Below the pieces are notes generated by a model. It saw nothing but the letters and a program-made list of their open reading frames with translations, had not been told where the DNA came from and did not search any database. The position numbers and the translations under genes are program-made. Below are positions 49,751 through 59,842 of a stretch of 64,000 nt of DNA, piece by piece; the first letter of the stretch is position 1; each line of letters begins with the position of its first letter. Source of the DNA: Duncaniella dubosii (lineage in GTDB: Bacteria > Bacteroidota > Bacteroidia > Bacteroidales > Muribaculaceae); assembly GCF_004803915.1 (NCBI RefSeq), contig NZ_CP039396.1:868001-932000 (forward strand). Direction: 5' to 3'.

Positions 49751-49891
49751 CGGTCTCAAGGAGGGATATAAAAGATAAGTGTAATTTTAACACTTTTAAT
49801 TAACATTGTTAAAAGACCGAAATAAGAGCCGTTTCGGGCAGGTTTTGTGTTAAACAACATATTTTTATAACATAATTCCACAAATTCTATC

Positions 49892-49899
49892 TAACTTTG
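49892..49899 (+). promoter_or_regulatory. Probable -7 element upstream of the tiny ORFs
   Basis: TAACTTTG matches TAnnTTTG. No clear TTG sits 19-21 bp upstream. Transcription from near 49906 would give a leader of about 160 nt before the first small ORF and end at the terminator at 50542-50585. Confidence 0.4.
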
Positions 49900-50066
49900 C
49901 AGCGTATTCGATTGTTTAGTAATTGACGAAAGTCGAAAAGCGGGTCGCTGTCTCCGTCGGAATTTCATAGAGATGGATTTCGCAGGCGGTCTGCAAAATA
50001 AGAAAAAGGTAAAGATTGTTTTATTAAAGATTGTTTTTATTAGGTTTAATTTAAATTTCTGCAACT

Positions 50067-50189
50067 ATGAACAATATGTTTAAAGTTCTCAAGGCAGACG
50101 TTCAAATTTTCTTCCGTACTCTCGGTGAGCGAGACTGTTTTCGTCCTACCGGCGACTGCAGTTTCCGCTCTCTGGACGAGGAAAAATGA
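50067..50189 (+). CDS. Small ORF, 40 residues, unknown
   Basis: An ATG at 50067 opens a 40-residue frame, MNNMFKVLKADVQIFFRTLG, continuing with two Cys within GERDCFRPTGDC and ending SLDEEK. It follows a plausible promoter and AT-rich leader and is followed by a second tiny ORF before a terminator. The composition is protein-like (amphipathic first half, charged end), but there is no recognised family. It could also be a leader peptide. Confidence 0.45.
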   Translation: MNNMFKVLKADVQIFFRTLGERDCFRPTGDCSFRSLDEEK

Positions 50190-50295
50190 ACTACACACAC
50201 CACCACCCGCTCACGAGGCTTTCTCCTCACGTCTCTCGCCTCACGAGCACAATCAATTAATCCCATGTATGTTTAACTTTTAAAATGAACACATT

Positions 50296-50397
50296 ATGAA
50301 AGTAACAAAAATGGTCAAAAAAGCCATCGAGTGGTATTGCGAATCAGCAGCACTCATGTATCGTGTCAATGACTCACAGAACTATCACGAGCTCTAA
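50296..50397 (+). CDS. Small ORF, 33 residues, unknown
   Basis: An ATG at 50296, preceded by an A-rich stretch, opens a 33-residue frame reading MKVTKMVKKAIEWYCESAAL and ending YHEL. The start looks like a small amphipathic helix with basic residues followed by WYCESA. It is the second of two tiny ORFs in one apparent transcription unit. No family is recognised. Confidence 0.45.
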   Translation: MKVTKMVKKAIEWYCESAALMYRVNDSQNYHEL

Positions 50398-50541
50398 AAG
50401 TCAGGCAGATACGCCCAAACGGGACATAGAACGTCGGCTAACGACAGATTAAAAGCGGCAATAGTGCCGTCAAACCACGACAGACGTTCAGACTCGTCCC
50501 TTAACAAGTCTATCCACAGACAAAATCCAACAATATCCACG

Positions 50542-50585
50542 AATGTCGCATTCCCCCGTCCAGACAGGGTATGCGACATTTTTTT
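50542..50585 (+). terminator. Rho-independent terminator after the tiny ORFs
   Basis: AATGTCGCAT (50542-50551) pairs perfectly with ATGCGACATT (50571-50580), followed by a T run to 50585. It marks the end of a short transcript that carries only the two small ORFs. Confidence 0.8.
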
Positions 50586-50683
50586 ATCCTCCTCCATCCC
50601 CTCAAGTTACTGAAGGCCAGCCAGACATCTGCGGTGTTACAAATTTTAACAAATTCAATGTTTTTTATTAAGGAATAAATAAT

Positions 50684-50691
50684 TAATTTTG
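50684..50691 (+). promoter_or_regulatory. Probable -7 element of the vWA lipoprotein gene
   Basis: TAATTTTG fits the consensus and would start transcription near 50698, about 95 nt before the ATG at 50792. The upstream element is weak. Confidence 0.4.
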
Positions 50692-50791
50692 TAACCTCAC
50701 GTTGCAACAATTACACGATCGGCTATAAGAAACAAGTTGCTATAATAGATATTAGCTATATTTTTTTTAACCTATTATTATTTTACACAAC

Positions 50792-51937
50792 ATGAAACTC
50801 AAATTTTTGAGCTGTGCCGCACTACTCTGTGCCTGCGCATTCCCACTCACGTCCTGCTCCGATGACGACGACAAGACAACACCCGAAGACCGTACGGACA
50901 TCCCGAAAGACAATCTGGCCCAGCCAAACCCCAAACTCGGCGACGAACCCAACGCAACTATCCCCAACATACAGTATACGACTGTGGACGAGGAGGGAGC
51001 TGCCGTCTTCAGAATCGACATGACCGGCATTCAGGACAAAGCAACCCTCGAATGGCTGCGACTGCTCGGCACTGGAGAAATCGGCCAGAACATCTGGATT
51101 GAAGTCGACGGACAGCCGAAAGGCGTAAAAGTCTACAATACAGCCGACGACAACAATGAACGCACATTGCCTATCGACCTCGTTTTCCTCGTAGACAACT
51201 CCGGATCAATGTCGCAGGAAGCCAATGCAATAGCACGCGACATAACCGCATGGGCTGAAAAGCTCTCAAAAACAAGCCTTGACATAAATTTCGGATGCGT
51301 CGGTTATGACGGGGCTATAACAGGAGCTGTAAACATCACCTCATATCAGAATCTCAGTGATTATCTCAACCGCTCCGGCATGACCGGTGTACGCCGGACA
51401 AAAGGATTCATCGGAACAGAATCCGAAATTACACTCTACAATGAAGAAAAAGGCAATTATCGCACAGGCGGAGGCGATGCCCTTGAATGTGGCATGGCAG
51501 CACTGAGATTTGCAACAGACCTCTTCTCGTTCCGCAAAAACGCCAACAGGATTTTTGTCAATTTCACTGACGAACCAAACCAGAATAATAAGATAGACCG
51601 TTTCTCAGTAGAATCACTCCTTACCGACTGGGACACGACATTGGGCACAATCCATACGGTGTACAGCGCCTCAAAGAATTCAGACAAAAATGAATCAAAC
51701 CGCCTGATGTCGGAATATACCGGCGGCACTGTAATCTATACAAACAGCAGTTTCACAGGAGTGACGCTCGAAGACCTCCCCGTGACAGATGCCATGCGCA
51801 ACTCCTACGTGGTACGCATCACCAACATCCGGGACCTCATGGACGGTCAGCCTCATGAAGTGCACATAACCATACTTTCAGAGGACGGTACAGTCCGTGC
51901 CGAACGCACGTTCACCGTAGTATTCGAAGCCATCTAA
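50792..51937 (+). CDS. von Willebrand factor A domain lipoprotein
   Basis: The 381-residue protein has a lipoprotein signal (MKLKFLSCAALLCACAFPLTSCSDDDD, Cys at about 22) and an acidic linker. From about residue 130 a vWA domain begins with the metal-site motif DNSGSMS (about 135-141; the MIDAS DxSxS), with FVNFTDEPN carrying further conserved positions near 255. It ends with a short beta domain (YVVRITNIRDLMDGQPHEVHI) like those found after vWA regions. vWA proteins bind partners through a divalent metal; the partner here is unknown. The gene stands alone and is followed by a hairpin at 51988-52031. Confidence 0.85.
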   Translation: MKLKFLSCAALLCACAFPLTSCSDDDDKTTPEDRTDIPKDNLAQPNPKLGDEPNATIPNIQYTTVDEEGAAVFRIDMTGIQDKATLEWLRLLGTGEIGQNIWIEVDGQPKGVKVYNTADDNNERTLPIDLVFLVDNSGSMSQEANAIARDITAWAEKLSKTSLDINFGCVGYDGAITGAVNITSYQNLSDYLNRSGMTGVRRTKGFIGTESEITLYNEEKGNYRTGGGDALECGMAALRFATDLFSFRKNANRIFVNFTDEPNQNNKIDRFSVESLLTDWDTTLGTIHTVYSASKNSDKNESNRLMSEYTGGTVIYTNSSFTGVTLEDLPVTDAMRNSYVVRITNIRDLMDGQPHEVHITILSEDGTVRAERTFTVVFEAI

Positions 51938-51987
51938 ACGACAACAGAGGCGCACCCGCGACACGCATCGGGCGGCCAACGCTATTT

Positions 51988-52031
51988 CATCCGGCATAAT
52001 CAGCCTCTAATCGGGCCGATTATGCCGGATG
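51988..52031 (+). terminator. Hairpin after the vWA gene, probable terminator
   Basis: A perfect 14-bp stem (CATCCGGCATAATC at 51988-52001 with GATTATGCCGGATG at 52018-52031). No long T run follows, so termination is likely but less certain. Confidence 0.5.
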
Positions 52032-52105
52032 TGTCTGCAGTATATCCATATAATCAGTTTTTCAACGGGTGTCAGACTCCGGTTTGTCTTAAAAAATTTG
52101 AACTG

Positions 52106-52138
52106 TTGGGAAAGATTGGAAATTAAATCGTACATTTG
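52106..52138 (+). promoter_or_regulatory. Promoter of the prolyl oligopeptidase gene
   Basis: TTG (52106-52108) is 22 bp from TACATTTG (52131-52138). The -7 element is a full match; the spacer is slightly long. Start of transcription near 52145, start codon at 52172. Confidence 0.5.
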
Positions 52139-52171
52139 TGGATGTAAGTCACATTTCTTCAATAAGCAACT

Positions 52172-54300
52172 ATGTCAATATCACGAAACTTAGGCTATTC
52201 GCTCATGACCACAATGGCACTCGCGACATTTGGAAGCTGCTCGCAAAGTAAGCAGCTGTCATATCCCGCAGCACCCTCCGACGGGACAGTCGACACTATT
52301 TTCGGGATGGCCGTCCCGACAACTACCGCCCTCTCGAAAACGACACCGCAGCCGAAACCCTCAAATGGGTGGAGGCCGAGAACGCAGTAACAAATGCCTA
52401 TCTCTCAAAAATCCCCTTCCGCTCGAAAATCAATTCGCGCCTGACCGAGCTTAACAACTATATGAAGCGCGGTCTGACCTATCGTGAAAACGACGGAATG
52501 TTTTATTTCTATGAGAACGACGGCTTGCAGAACCAGTCGATTCTCTACCGCAAACCGACCCTCGACTCAACCGAGCGCGAGGTGTTCCTCGACCCCAACA
52601 AGCTCAGCGACGACGGGACTGTGGCCCTCACCGGCGTATTCCAGTCGAAAGACGGCAAATATACAGCCTACACCATCAGCCGCAGCGGCAGCGACTGGAC
52701 TGAAATCTACGTGATGGACACCAAAACCAAGGAGCTCCTTCCCGATCACATCAAGTGGGCCAAATTCACCGGTGCAGCATGGGACGGCGACGGATTCTAC
52801 TACAGCGCCTACCCCACACCCGAAGCAGGCAAGGAATTCTCAAACGCCAACCAGAACCACCTTGTATATTATCACAAAATCGGCACTCCGCAGAGCGAGG
52901 ATACCGTGGCGTTCAGCGACCCGGCTCATCCGTTCCACTTCCACTCGGCCGACGTGGCAGAATCGCAGCCGACCGTGTTTATCAGTGTCGGCGGCCAAGG
53001 TGTGGGCAACGAGCTGAAGGTGCGCAAGAACGGCGCATGGGTGACAATGGCACCGACACAGGAATACAGCAACGGTGTCGTCGATGTCATCAACAACAAG
53101 ATATATATCCTGACATCATACGGCGCACCCAAAAACCGCCTCATGGTAGCCGATCTGGCCAACCCTTCAATCGAAAACTGGAAAGAACTCGTGCCTGAGG
53201 CCGAAGGAGTCCTGACCGGAGCACAGTTTGCCGGCGACAAACTTTTCCTCACCTACGAGAAAGACGCCGCCAACCAGATTGCCATCTACTCCATCGACGG
53301 CAAAAAAGAGGGCGACATGAAGCTTCCCGGCTATGGTTCGGTCGGTCTCTACACCGAACGCAAATATCCCGAGGATATCTACTACACATTCACCTCGTTC
53401 ACCTCACCTGCGGCACAGTATGCCTACGACATAAAGACCGGCGAAAGCCGCATGCTTTTCCAGCCTGAAATCAAGGGCGTGAATCTCGACGACTATGTGA
53501 CCGAACAGGTGTTCTATACCTCGGCCGACGGCACAAAAGTCCCGATGTTCCTCACATACAAGAAAGGTCTTGAGCGCAACGGCAAGAATCCCGTCTATCT
53601 CTACGGCTACGGCGGTTTCAACGTGTCGCTGACACCCGGTTTCTCCCCAAACCGACTCTTCCTGCTTGAAAACGGAGTCATCTATGCACAGGCCAACCTC
53701 CGTGGCGGCTCAGAGTATGGCGAGGCATGGCACGAAGCCGGAACGAAGATGAACAAGCTCAATGTGTTCAACGACTTTATCGGCGCGGCCGAATATCTCA
53801 TTGACGAAGGCTGGACATCGCCCGACTATCTCACAATCGAAGGCGGCAGCAACGGCGGTCTGCTCGTAGGCGCGACAGTCAACCTGCGTCCCGACCTCTT
53901 CAAAGTCGCTATCCCCCGCGTAGGCGTGATGGACATGATGCGCTACCATCTCTTCACCATCGGCTGGAACTGGGCATCGGACTACGGCACGAGCGCCGAT
54001 TCTCCTGAAATGGCCAAGTATCTTTTTGAGTACTCGCCCATCCACAACATCAAGAACGACGGCACACCCTATCCGGCAATACTCGTCACCACCGCCGACC
54101 ATGACGACCGCGTAGTCCCCGCGCATTCCTTCAAGTATGCCGCCACACTTCAGGCATCCGACACCGGCGACGCGCCCAAACTCATCCGTATCGACTCCAA
54201 GGCCGGCCACGGTGCGGGCAAACCAATCGCGAAAGTGCTTGAGGAATACACCGACATGTACTCATTCATGTTCGAAAACCTCGGCATAGAGCCTAAATGA
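52172..54300 (+). CDS. Prolyl oligopeptidase family serine peptidase (S9A), single-base frameshift near the N-terminus
   Basis: The enzyme cleaves short peptides after proline. The N-terminal signal region ends LATFGSCSQS, suggesting a lipoprotein. As written the frame breaks in the CCC at 52315-52317; one extra C restores FGMAVPDNYRPLENDTAAETLKWVEAENAV and a 709-residue protein, typical for the family. A beta-propeller spans about 80-420, then the hydrolase domain shows the nucleophile in EGGSNGGLLVG, the Asp in DHDDRV and the His in KAGHGAGK. The periplasm or cell surface is its likely site. The break is probably a sequence error. Confidence 0.92.
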
Positions 54301-54360
54301 CCCGCAGTCACCAAGTTTTAAGATTTAGAATTTAACAGCCTCTGAAGGCTACTGAAAAAA

Positions 54361-54399
54361 GTTTATGGTTTAAGGCCGGAAAGGTCTTAAACCATAAAC
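54361..54399 (+). promoter_or_regulatory. Stable stem-loop directly before the next start codon
   Basis: GTTTATGGTTTAAGGCC (54361-54377) pairs with GGTCTTAAACCATAAAC (54383-54399) with a GU or one mismatch and a five-base loop. It ends 9 bp before the ATG at 54409. A-run to its left and no T run to its right mean that it is a poor terminator for the plus strand; it could act as a leader structure. Confidence 0.4.
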
Positions 54400-54408
54400 T
54401 CAATTATA

Positions 54409-55334
54409 ATGAACAAGTTACGACTTCTCCCAGCAATCCTGCTGACAGCTTTTCTAAGCAGCTGCTTCACAGGTGTGGAATACACCCCGCGAGTAGGCGC
54501 ACGCGAAGTGAAACGCGAAAATATCACAGTCACTCCCGAAGACACATTTCTTGCCGGTGTCACCGATGAGAGCCTCGGAGAATGGAGACCCGGAAAACGC
54601 TTCAGTGTCACCAACGACAAAATACGCCTGATTTTCGGCGCCACCGCTTCGCCCTACGACTCGCTCGGAGGAAAGACCCTCATATTTACCGGCGCTAAGG
54701 AAGCTCCTTCTATAACAGGAACATCGGTCACCGACATCAGTTTCACAGCCGAGTCGTGCGACGGACGTACCTTTGTCTACCGTATCAACCGCCCTATCGC
54801 CAAAGTGAAGGAACAAGGGCCGCTTAGCGTGCCGTTCACCATACAGGAAAGCCTTGTCGACGATGCCCGGAAACTAATGGACGGACAGCATTACTATGTG
54901 CTCACGCGCACATGGCGCGATGACTCAGACAATTCGCTCAACGGCCGTCAGTTCGTGCCGGTGACTGTCGACTCCGTGACCCCGGCAACGACATCTATCC
55001 TATCAAGGTGTCGTTTACCGACGAGCGCGGCACTTCGGCTCGCCTCTTCCTCCATCCCGGTCCGCGAAGCTACACTCCGCGCTCATTCCCGGCGCTGTTC
55101 TCATTCACAAACCCAAGGCTGAAATATCCGTCAATCACCGACGATATGTGGGACAAGATTATCAACGGACGTGTCGCGCTCGACATGACCCGCGAGGAAT
55201 GCCGGCTGGCACTCGGCGCACCACGCGAAGTCGACCGAGGCGCTGACAATTCATACATACGCGAGGTGTGGCTCTATGAAAACGGCATCTATCTCGTGTT
55301 TGAAGACGGCATATTGAAGTTATACCGCCATTGA
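54409..55334 (+). CDS. Putative lipoprotein of unknown function (single-base frameshift)
   Basis: The protein begins MNKLRLLPAILLTAFLSSCF, a lipoprotein signal with Cys at 19. As written it breaks after VTVDSVTP; adding one base to the CCCC-GG at 54980-54985 gives SVTPGNDIYPIKVSFTDERGTS and joins a second frame to make 308 residues. The C-terminal 60 residues (DKIINGRVALDMTREECRLALGAPREVDRG, in part) resemble the small lipoprotein-type BamE/SmpA domain pattern of helix then GxP, but I am not certain. No family is assigned. It lies 109 bp after the peptidase gene. Confidence 0.7.
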
Positions 55335-55430
55335 ACCCCTCCCCCCGGCTCTGCGTTAGATATAATGGAGGCTGCCTGACGGCGGCCGGCTGCATTGAAA
55401 ACATATCTGAACAAAAAACATAACAGAGCT

Positions 55431-56159
55431 ATGATTACTGTAACATATCTTGACCACAGCGGGTTTGCAGTCACAACCCCGCAGGCTGTCATGGTGTTTG
55501 ACTACTACAAAGACCCTGACAAGAAACTCGAAAAGGTGTTGAACGACAATCCGTCGAAAGACGTGGTGTTCTTCGTGTCACACCATCATCCCGATCATTT
55601 CAACACCTCGATATTCGAACTTGCGCAGGAACGCAAGCGCACTTATGTCCTTTCCAACGACATCTTCTCTAAGCTTGTCCCCCAAAAGGGTATTTCCGTC
55701 GCGTGGATGTCGGCCGGCGATGTCATTGACCAGATTCCCGGGTCAAAAGAAGTGAGGGCCTACGGCTCGACCGACGCAGGCGTAAGCTACGCCATCACCA
55801 CCGCCGAAGACGAAGTGATTTTCCATGCCGGCGACCTCAACGACTGGCACTGGAGCGAGGAATCGACCGAACGCGAAGTTGCCGAGGCTCAGGCCAAATT
55901 TGAAAAGATCGTCAACCGCATCGCCGAGGACATTCCTGAAATAAAGATCGCCATGTTCCCCGTCGATGCCCGTATGGGAGCTGATTTTGCCAAAGGTGCT
56001 GAAATTTTCCTCTCGAAAGCCAAGGTCGACAACTTCTTCCCGATGCACTTCTGGGGCGAACCGCAGAAGGCATGCGATTTCCAGTCGTATGTCCCCGCCG
56101 GCTCGACAACCAAGTGCCACTGCCTCGACAAACCCGGCTGCAGCGTGGAAATCAGATAG
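55431..56159 (+). CDS. MBL fold metallo-hydrolase
   Basis: The 242-residue cytoplasmic-looking protein starts MITVTYLDHSGF at 55431; a TTG start 36 bp upstream is less likely. It has the metallo-beta-lactamase fold features: SHHHPDHFN (about 55-63, metal-binding HxHxDH-like), HAGDLNDWHW (about 131-140) and FPMHFWGE (about 203-210) with the last His. It resembles small UlaG/RomA-like hydrolases of unknown substrate. It ends a plus-strand run; the opposite-strand ROK gene converges, with a shared hairpin between. Confidence 0.88.
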   Translation: MITVTYLDHSGFAVTTPQAVMVFDYYKDPDKKLEKVLNDNPSKDVVFFVSHHHPDHFNTSIFELAQERKRTYVLSNDIFSKLVPQKGISVAWMSAGDVIDQIPGSKEVRAYGSTDAGVSYAITTAEDEVIFHAGDLNDWHWSEESTEREVAEAQAKFEKIVNRIAEDIPEIKIAMFPVDARMGADFAKGAEIFLSKAKVDNFFPMHFWGEPQKACDFQSYVPAGSTTKCHCLDKPGCSVEIR

Positions 56160-56243
56160 ATGACAACAATTATAATCAGATTTTATATTCCCTGCATATT
56201 CACGCAAGTATGAACCAATAGGTAACGTATTCACAAAAATAAA

Positions 56244-56286
56244 AAAGGACCATCCTTCATCGAAAAAGCGTAAAAGGATGGTCTTT
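56244..56286. terminator. Bidirectional terminator between the MBL and ROK genes
   Basis: GACCATCCTT (56248-56257) pairs with AAGGATGGTC (56274-56283), flanked by A residues on the left and T residues on the right, so it can serve both converging genes. Confidence 0.7.
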
Positions 56287-56349
56287 AATTATGTGTGACG
56301 GTCATTAAGCGGCATAGTTAAAATTCCCGCTCAGACAGTCCTGTCATTC

Positions 56350-57360
56350 TTATTCGTTTGTCTTGGCGGGGACGGCCACGGGGTTGGGGGCGGAGTTGGC
56401 CTTGCCTGCCTCCCAGCCGAGCGCGCTCGCGCCAAGGACGGCTGCATCGGCTTCCTTAAGCTCTGAGGGGATGACCTTGACCTTGCCCTTGAAGATATGG
56501 AGCATGTTTTTCTCCATCGACTCGCGCAGAGGACGCATCAGAAGGTCGCCCGACTTGGCAAGACCACCGAAAAGGATAATGGCCTCCGGCGAAGAGAACA
56601 CGGTAAAATCAGCAAACGCTTCACCGAGGATATTGCCGGTGTATTCAAAAATCTCCTTAGCAAGTTTATCGCCCTTAATGGCAGCGTCGTAGACATCCTT
56701 TGATGTTATCGCATCAATCGGGAGCTCGCGGAGCAGCGATTCGTCCTCGCGGATTTCAAGGAACTCGCGGGCAGTGCGAGCGACACCTGTGGCCGAGCAG
56801 TATGCTTCGAGACAGCCTGTGCGGCCACATCCGCACAGACGGCCGTTGTTGCGACGGATTATTGTGTGGCCAAGCTCGCCGGCGAAACCGTCGTGGCCAT
56901 AGACAAGCTGACCGTTGATGACGATACCGCTGCCGACGCCTGTGCCGAGTGTAATCATGATGAAATCGCGGAGACCGCGGGCCGCGCCGTAGGTCATCTC
57001 GCCGATTGCTGCCGCGTTTGCGTCGTTGGTGATGGCCACTGGTATGCCGAACTTCTCGCTTACAATCTGCGCGAGAGGCAGCGGCGATGGCCACGGGAGA
57101 TTAACCTTGCCTTCGATTGTGCCGGTGTAATAGTTGGCGTTTGGAGCGCCGATGCCTATGCCGAGAATCTTGTCGAGAGCATCGTTGGCCTCAAGAAGAC
57201 GGATAACTTCGGTGTGGAGCTCGTCGAGATAATCATCGAAATCAGCATGCTTCTGAGTCTTGATTGATGAACTTGCAAGCACAACGCCACGGGCGTCAAC
57301 AATGCCAAACACGGTGTTGGTTCCACCTATGTCGATACCTAAAACATAAGGTTTAATCAT
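56350..57360 (-). CDS. ROK family glucokinase-like sugar kinase
   Basis: The 336-residue protein has the ATP-site GIDIGGTNTVFGIV (about 8-21), GTGVGSGIVINGQLVYG (about 143-159), GELGHTI with the sugar-binding residues and the zinc-binding CGCGRTGCLEAY (about 184-195), which defines the ROK family. ROK members of this length without a DNA-binding domain are usually glucokinases or related hexose kinases. The start at 57360 is well supported by the family N-terminus. It stands alone with its own likely promoter. Confidence 0.92.
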   Translation of the reverse strand: MIKPYVLGIDIGGTNTVFGIVDARGVVLASSSIKTQKHADFDDYLDELHTEVIRLLEANDALDKILGIGIGAPNANYYTGTIEGKVNLPWPSPLPLAQIVSEKFGIPVAITNDANAAAIGEMTYGAARGLRDFIMITLGTGVGSGIVINGQLVYGHDGFAGELGHTIIRRNNGRLCGCGRTGCLEAYCSATGVARTAREFLEIREDESLLRELPIDAITSKDVYDAAIKGDKLAKEIFEYTGNILGEAFADFTVFSSPEAIILFGGLAKSGDLLMRPLRESMEKNMLHIFKGKVKVIPSELKEADAAVLGASALGWEAGKANSAPNPVAVPAKTNE

Positions 57361-57404
57361 TGGATTTGATTTTTGAGATTGTTTTATTTAGGATTAGTGA
57401 GATA

Positions 57405-57412
57405 CAAAATTA
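57405..57412 (-). promoter_or_regulatory. Probable -7 element of the ROK gene
   Basis: The minus strand reads TAATTTTG, with a TTTCTG about 20 bp upstream in place of the usual TTG. Transcription would start near 57398, about 38 nt before the ATG. Confidence 0.4.
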
Positions 57413-57467
57413 CAAAATCTTTCGTGCCACAGAAATATTTTAAAAATTTTATGACTAATTTAACGCA

Positions 57468-57504
57468 ACAAAGGGATTCCGCATCTGATGAAACGCGGAA
57501 TCCC
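57468..57504 (-). terminator. Hairpin after the TonB receptor gene, probable terminator
   Basis: GGGATTCCGC (57473-57482) pairs perfectly with GCGGAATCCC (57495-57504). The following minus-strand bases are TTTGTTG, a weak T tract. It lies 36 bp past the receptor stop. Confidence 0.6.
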
Positions 57505-57539
57505 TCTGTTTAAAAGTCGTTATAAGAAACTTATCTCTC

Positions 57540-59720
57540 TCAGAATTTTAATATCACACCTGCATTAGCCACAAATCCGTCAAGCGGAGCGTATATGTCG
57601 CGAAATTCGGGATTAGTGACGCTTCCGGTGTAAATGGTGTCGAAACGAGTCTGACGACGGTCAGTGAAGTTTTCAAAGTTTGCATAGATTGAAAACCTGT
57701 CCCATATCTTTTGAATCATAAAACCCATTGTGACATAATCTTTTCCCATAAGACCGTCGGTCAAATGCTGTTTTCCGACATAGTAAAGTTCATATCCTAT
57801 GCGCCAGCTGTCTTCAATCTCATACATCAGCATGGAATTCAAACGATGTTTAGGTGTGAGAGTCTTAGCATATCTATGGCCGTTTTCTCTCACGACAGCA
57901 TCAGTGTAGGTATAACCGAGAAAGAGGCTAAAATCAGAATACATTATCTTAACATTGGTCTCAGCACCCTTACTGTTCATATTACCTGCTATGTTATAGA
58001 ATCTGTAGAGACCGTCAGACTCCTGCTTCAGTTCAAGCGGATGACGGAGATATGTGTAGAAAAACAACTGATTCAATGTGAAAATCACACGCCCGTCAGC
58101 AAACGATGTGCGGTAATTAAAATCGACATTCGCACCATAGCTCCGTTCCAGTTTGTTAAATTTCCTGTCAATCGGCAACACGTTTTCATATTGCAGCCTT
58201 TCGCTCTCTTCTGAGAATATCGACGGCGGTTTGTAGCCGAAACCTCCACCTATGCGCGCCGAAAATTTACTGTTGATTTTAAACAATGCCGACAGACGAG
58301 GCAAAACCGCAAAGCCATAATCGCTGACATAATCACCTCGCAGTCCTGTCTCAAGAATGAATCTGTCACTCAGGTTAAGCGTGTTCTGGACGAACGCTCC
58401 AAACGTATTTATTGAAAAATCGCGGACAGGCATGGGGGTCAACTGCTTTTCGCTGAAATGTTCGGTCCATACGTTAAGACCACCCACCCATTCGCTCCGC
58501 TTGCCGGAGTTCACATAGGAAACTTCGCTGAATGACGACCACTGATCTCCGTCAAAACGATAGTCCGGAATGGAAATCTTACGGCGGAAGAGAGTCACAC
58601 TGTTTTTCACGTTAAGACTGCCTGCCTCATTGAATTTATGTCTGACCGACAAACGGGAGCTATAGCGCTGCGACCTGTTACGCTCGAAGTATGGATGCTC
58701 TTCAGTGTGTCCGTTACGGATATAATCCATATCCCCTCCCAAGCGGTCTTCGACCATCGCTTCAATCCCCAGATTAGCCGTAGTATTTTCACCAGGATAG
58801 AAAAACAAAGTCGGGTTAAGCGTAAAGCGGTCAAACTCAGGAATGGCAGTAAAACCTACGTCTGACGGGTCATAAGCCCAGTTCCGGTTATATGACGCAA
58901 AAACCGTCGTGCCGACCTTTCCGAAACGCTCTCCATAGAATGAATTGACATCAAGTCCCTTAGCGGTCGTACCATTGAGTTGAATCTGAAAATCACGTTT
59001 CTCTTCAGGGGTTTTAGACACAAGGTTAACAAGTCCGGCGATAGCGCCCCCGCCGTAAAGAGTACTTGACGAACCTTTGATGATTTCAACCTGACGCAGA
59101 TCAAGAGGCGGTGTCTGCAGAAGTCCGAGACCGGCGGCAGCTCCCGAAAACGCAGGAAAACCATCCTTCAGTATCTGGGTGTATTTTCCATCAAGACCCT
59201 GAATCTTAATAAGTGAATTTCCGGATATAGCGGATGTCTGCTGGGTCTGAATACCGGTGCTCTCGCTGAGGAGCATCCTGATATCTCCGGGCTTCATCAG
59301 ACTTTTTTCCTCGAGTTCTTCAGACCCGATGAATTCAACACGGGTCGGGAGATCATTAAATGTGCGCGTGCCACGCGTTGCGGTAACCACTACTTCTTCA
59401 AGTTCATTCTCATCTTCCTCAAGCGAAATCACATTGATGTCACCGGGATTAGCCAAAGGAAACACAAACTTTTTGCGTTCGGTCTCATATCCCACACAAG
59501 AGAATACGATTGTCTGTGGACCGTCAGGTATACCAGTTATGGTAAGGAAACCGTCGGCATCCGCTATCGCCCCTTTATCAGTTCCCTGTATTATTGCTGT
59601 CGCGCCCACAAGGGTCTCTCCACAATCTCCGTCTATGATTTTTGCCTTGAATATATTTTGAGCGCAAACAGCCTGTAGCGACAAGACCATTACCGCTAAT
59701 AAAATTGAAATCTTTTTCAT
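57540..59720 (-). CDS. TonB-dependent receptor (probable metal or siderophore type)
   Basis: The 726-residue protein has a signal peptide (MKKISILLAVMVLSLQAVCA), a carboxypeptidase-like N-terminal domain (KIIDGDCGETLVGATAIIQG, about 26-105), a plug domain (RVEFIGSEELEEKSLMKPGD in part; VEIIKGSSSTLYGGGAIAGLVNLVSKTP in part, about 115-235) and a barrel ending in AGVILKF. The size and plug pattern resemble receptors for metals, siderophores or cobalamin more than SusC. It lies 122 bp after a Cys-rich secreted protein and near a ZIP transporter on the same strand, so a metal role is the best guess. Confidence 0.9.
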   Translation of the reverse strand: MKKISILLAVMVLSLQAVCAQNIFKAKIIDGDCGETLVGATAIIQGTDKGAIADADGFLTITGIPDGPQTIVFSCVGYETERKKFVFPLANPGDINVISLEEDENELEEVVVTATRGTRTFNDLPTRVEFIGSEELEEKSLMKPGDIRMLLSESTGIQTQQTSAISGNSLIKIQGLDGKYTQILKDGFPAFSGAAAGLGLLQTPPLDLRQVEIIKGSSSTLYGGGAIAGLVNLVSKTPEEKRDFQIQLNGTTAKGLDVNSFYGERFGKVGTTVFASYNRNWAYDPSDVGFTAIPEFDRFTLNPTLFFYPGENTTANLGIEAMVEDRLGGDMDYIRNGHTEEHPYFERNRSQRYSSRLSVRHKFNEAGSLNVKNSVTLFRRKISIPDYRFDGDQWSSFSEVSYVNSGKRSEWVGGLNVWTEHFSEKQLTPMPVRDFSINTFGAFVQNTLNLSDRFILETGLRGDYVSDYGFAVLPRLSALFKINSKFSARIGGGFGYKPPSIFSEESERLQYENVLPIDRKFNKLERSYGANVDFNYRTSFADGRVIFTLNQLFFYTYLRHPLELKQESDGLYRFYNIAGNMNSKGAETNVKIMYSDFSLFLGYTYTDAVVRENGHRYAKTLTPKHRLNSMLMYEIEDSWRIGYELYYVGKQHLTDGLMGKDYVTMGFMIQKIWDRFSIYANFENFTDRRQTRFDTIYTGSVTNPEFRDIYAPLDGFVANAGVILKF

Positions 59721-59842
59721 TGATAATTATTGTATAGTGAATTTTGATTAATACATACCGTCTCATGCCAAAACTATCTTTCGGCATGTACGTGTCAGAG
59801 AGGGAATGAAAAAAATCATCCCTGCAATGTCATTAAAAATCA

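Noticed and set aside
50394..50597. 67-codon minus-strand open frame
   Set aside because: It runs through the plus-strand terminator hairpin and lacks a promoter or family likeness.
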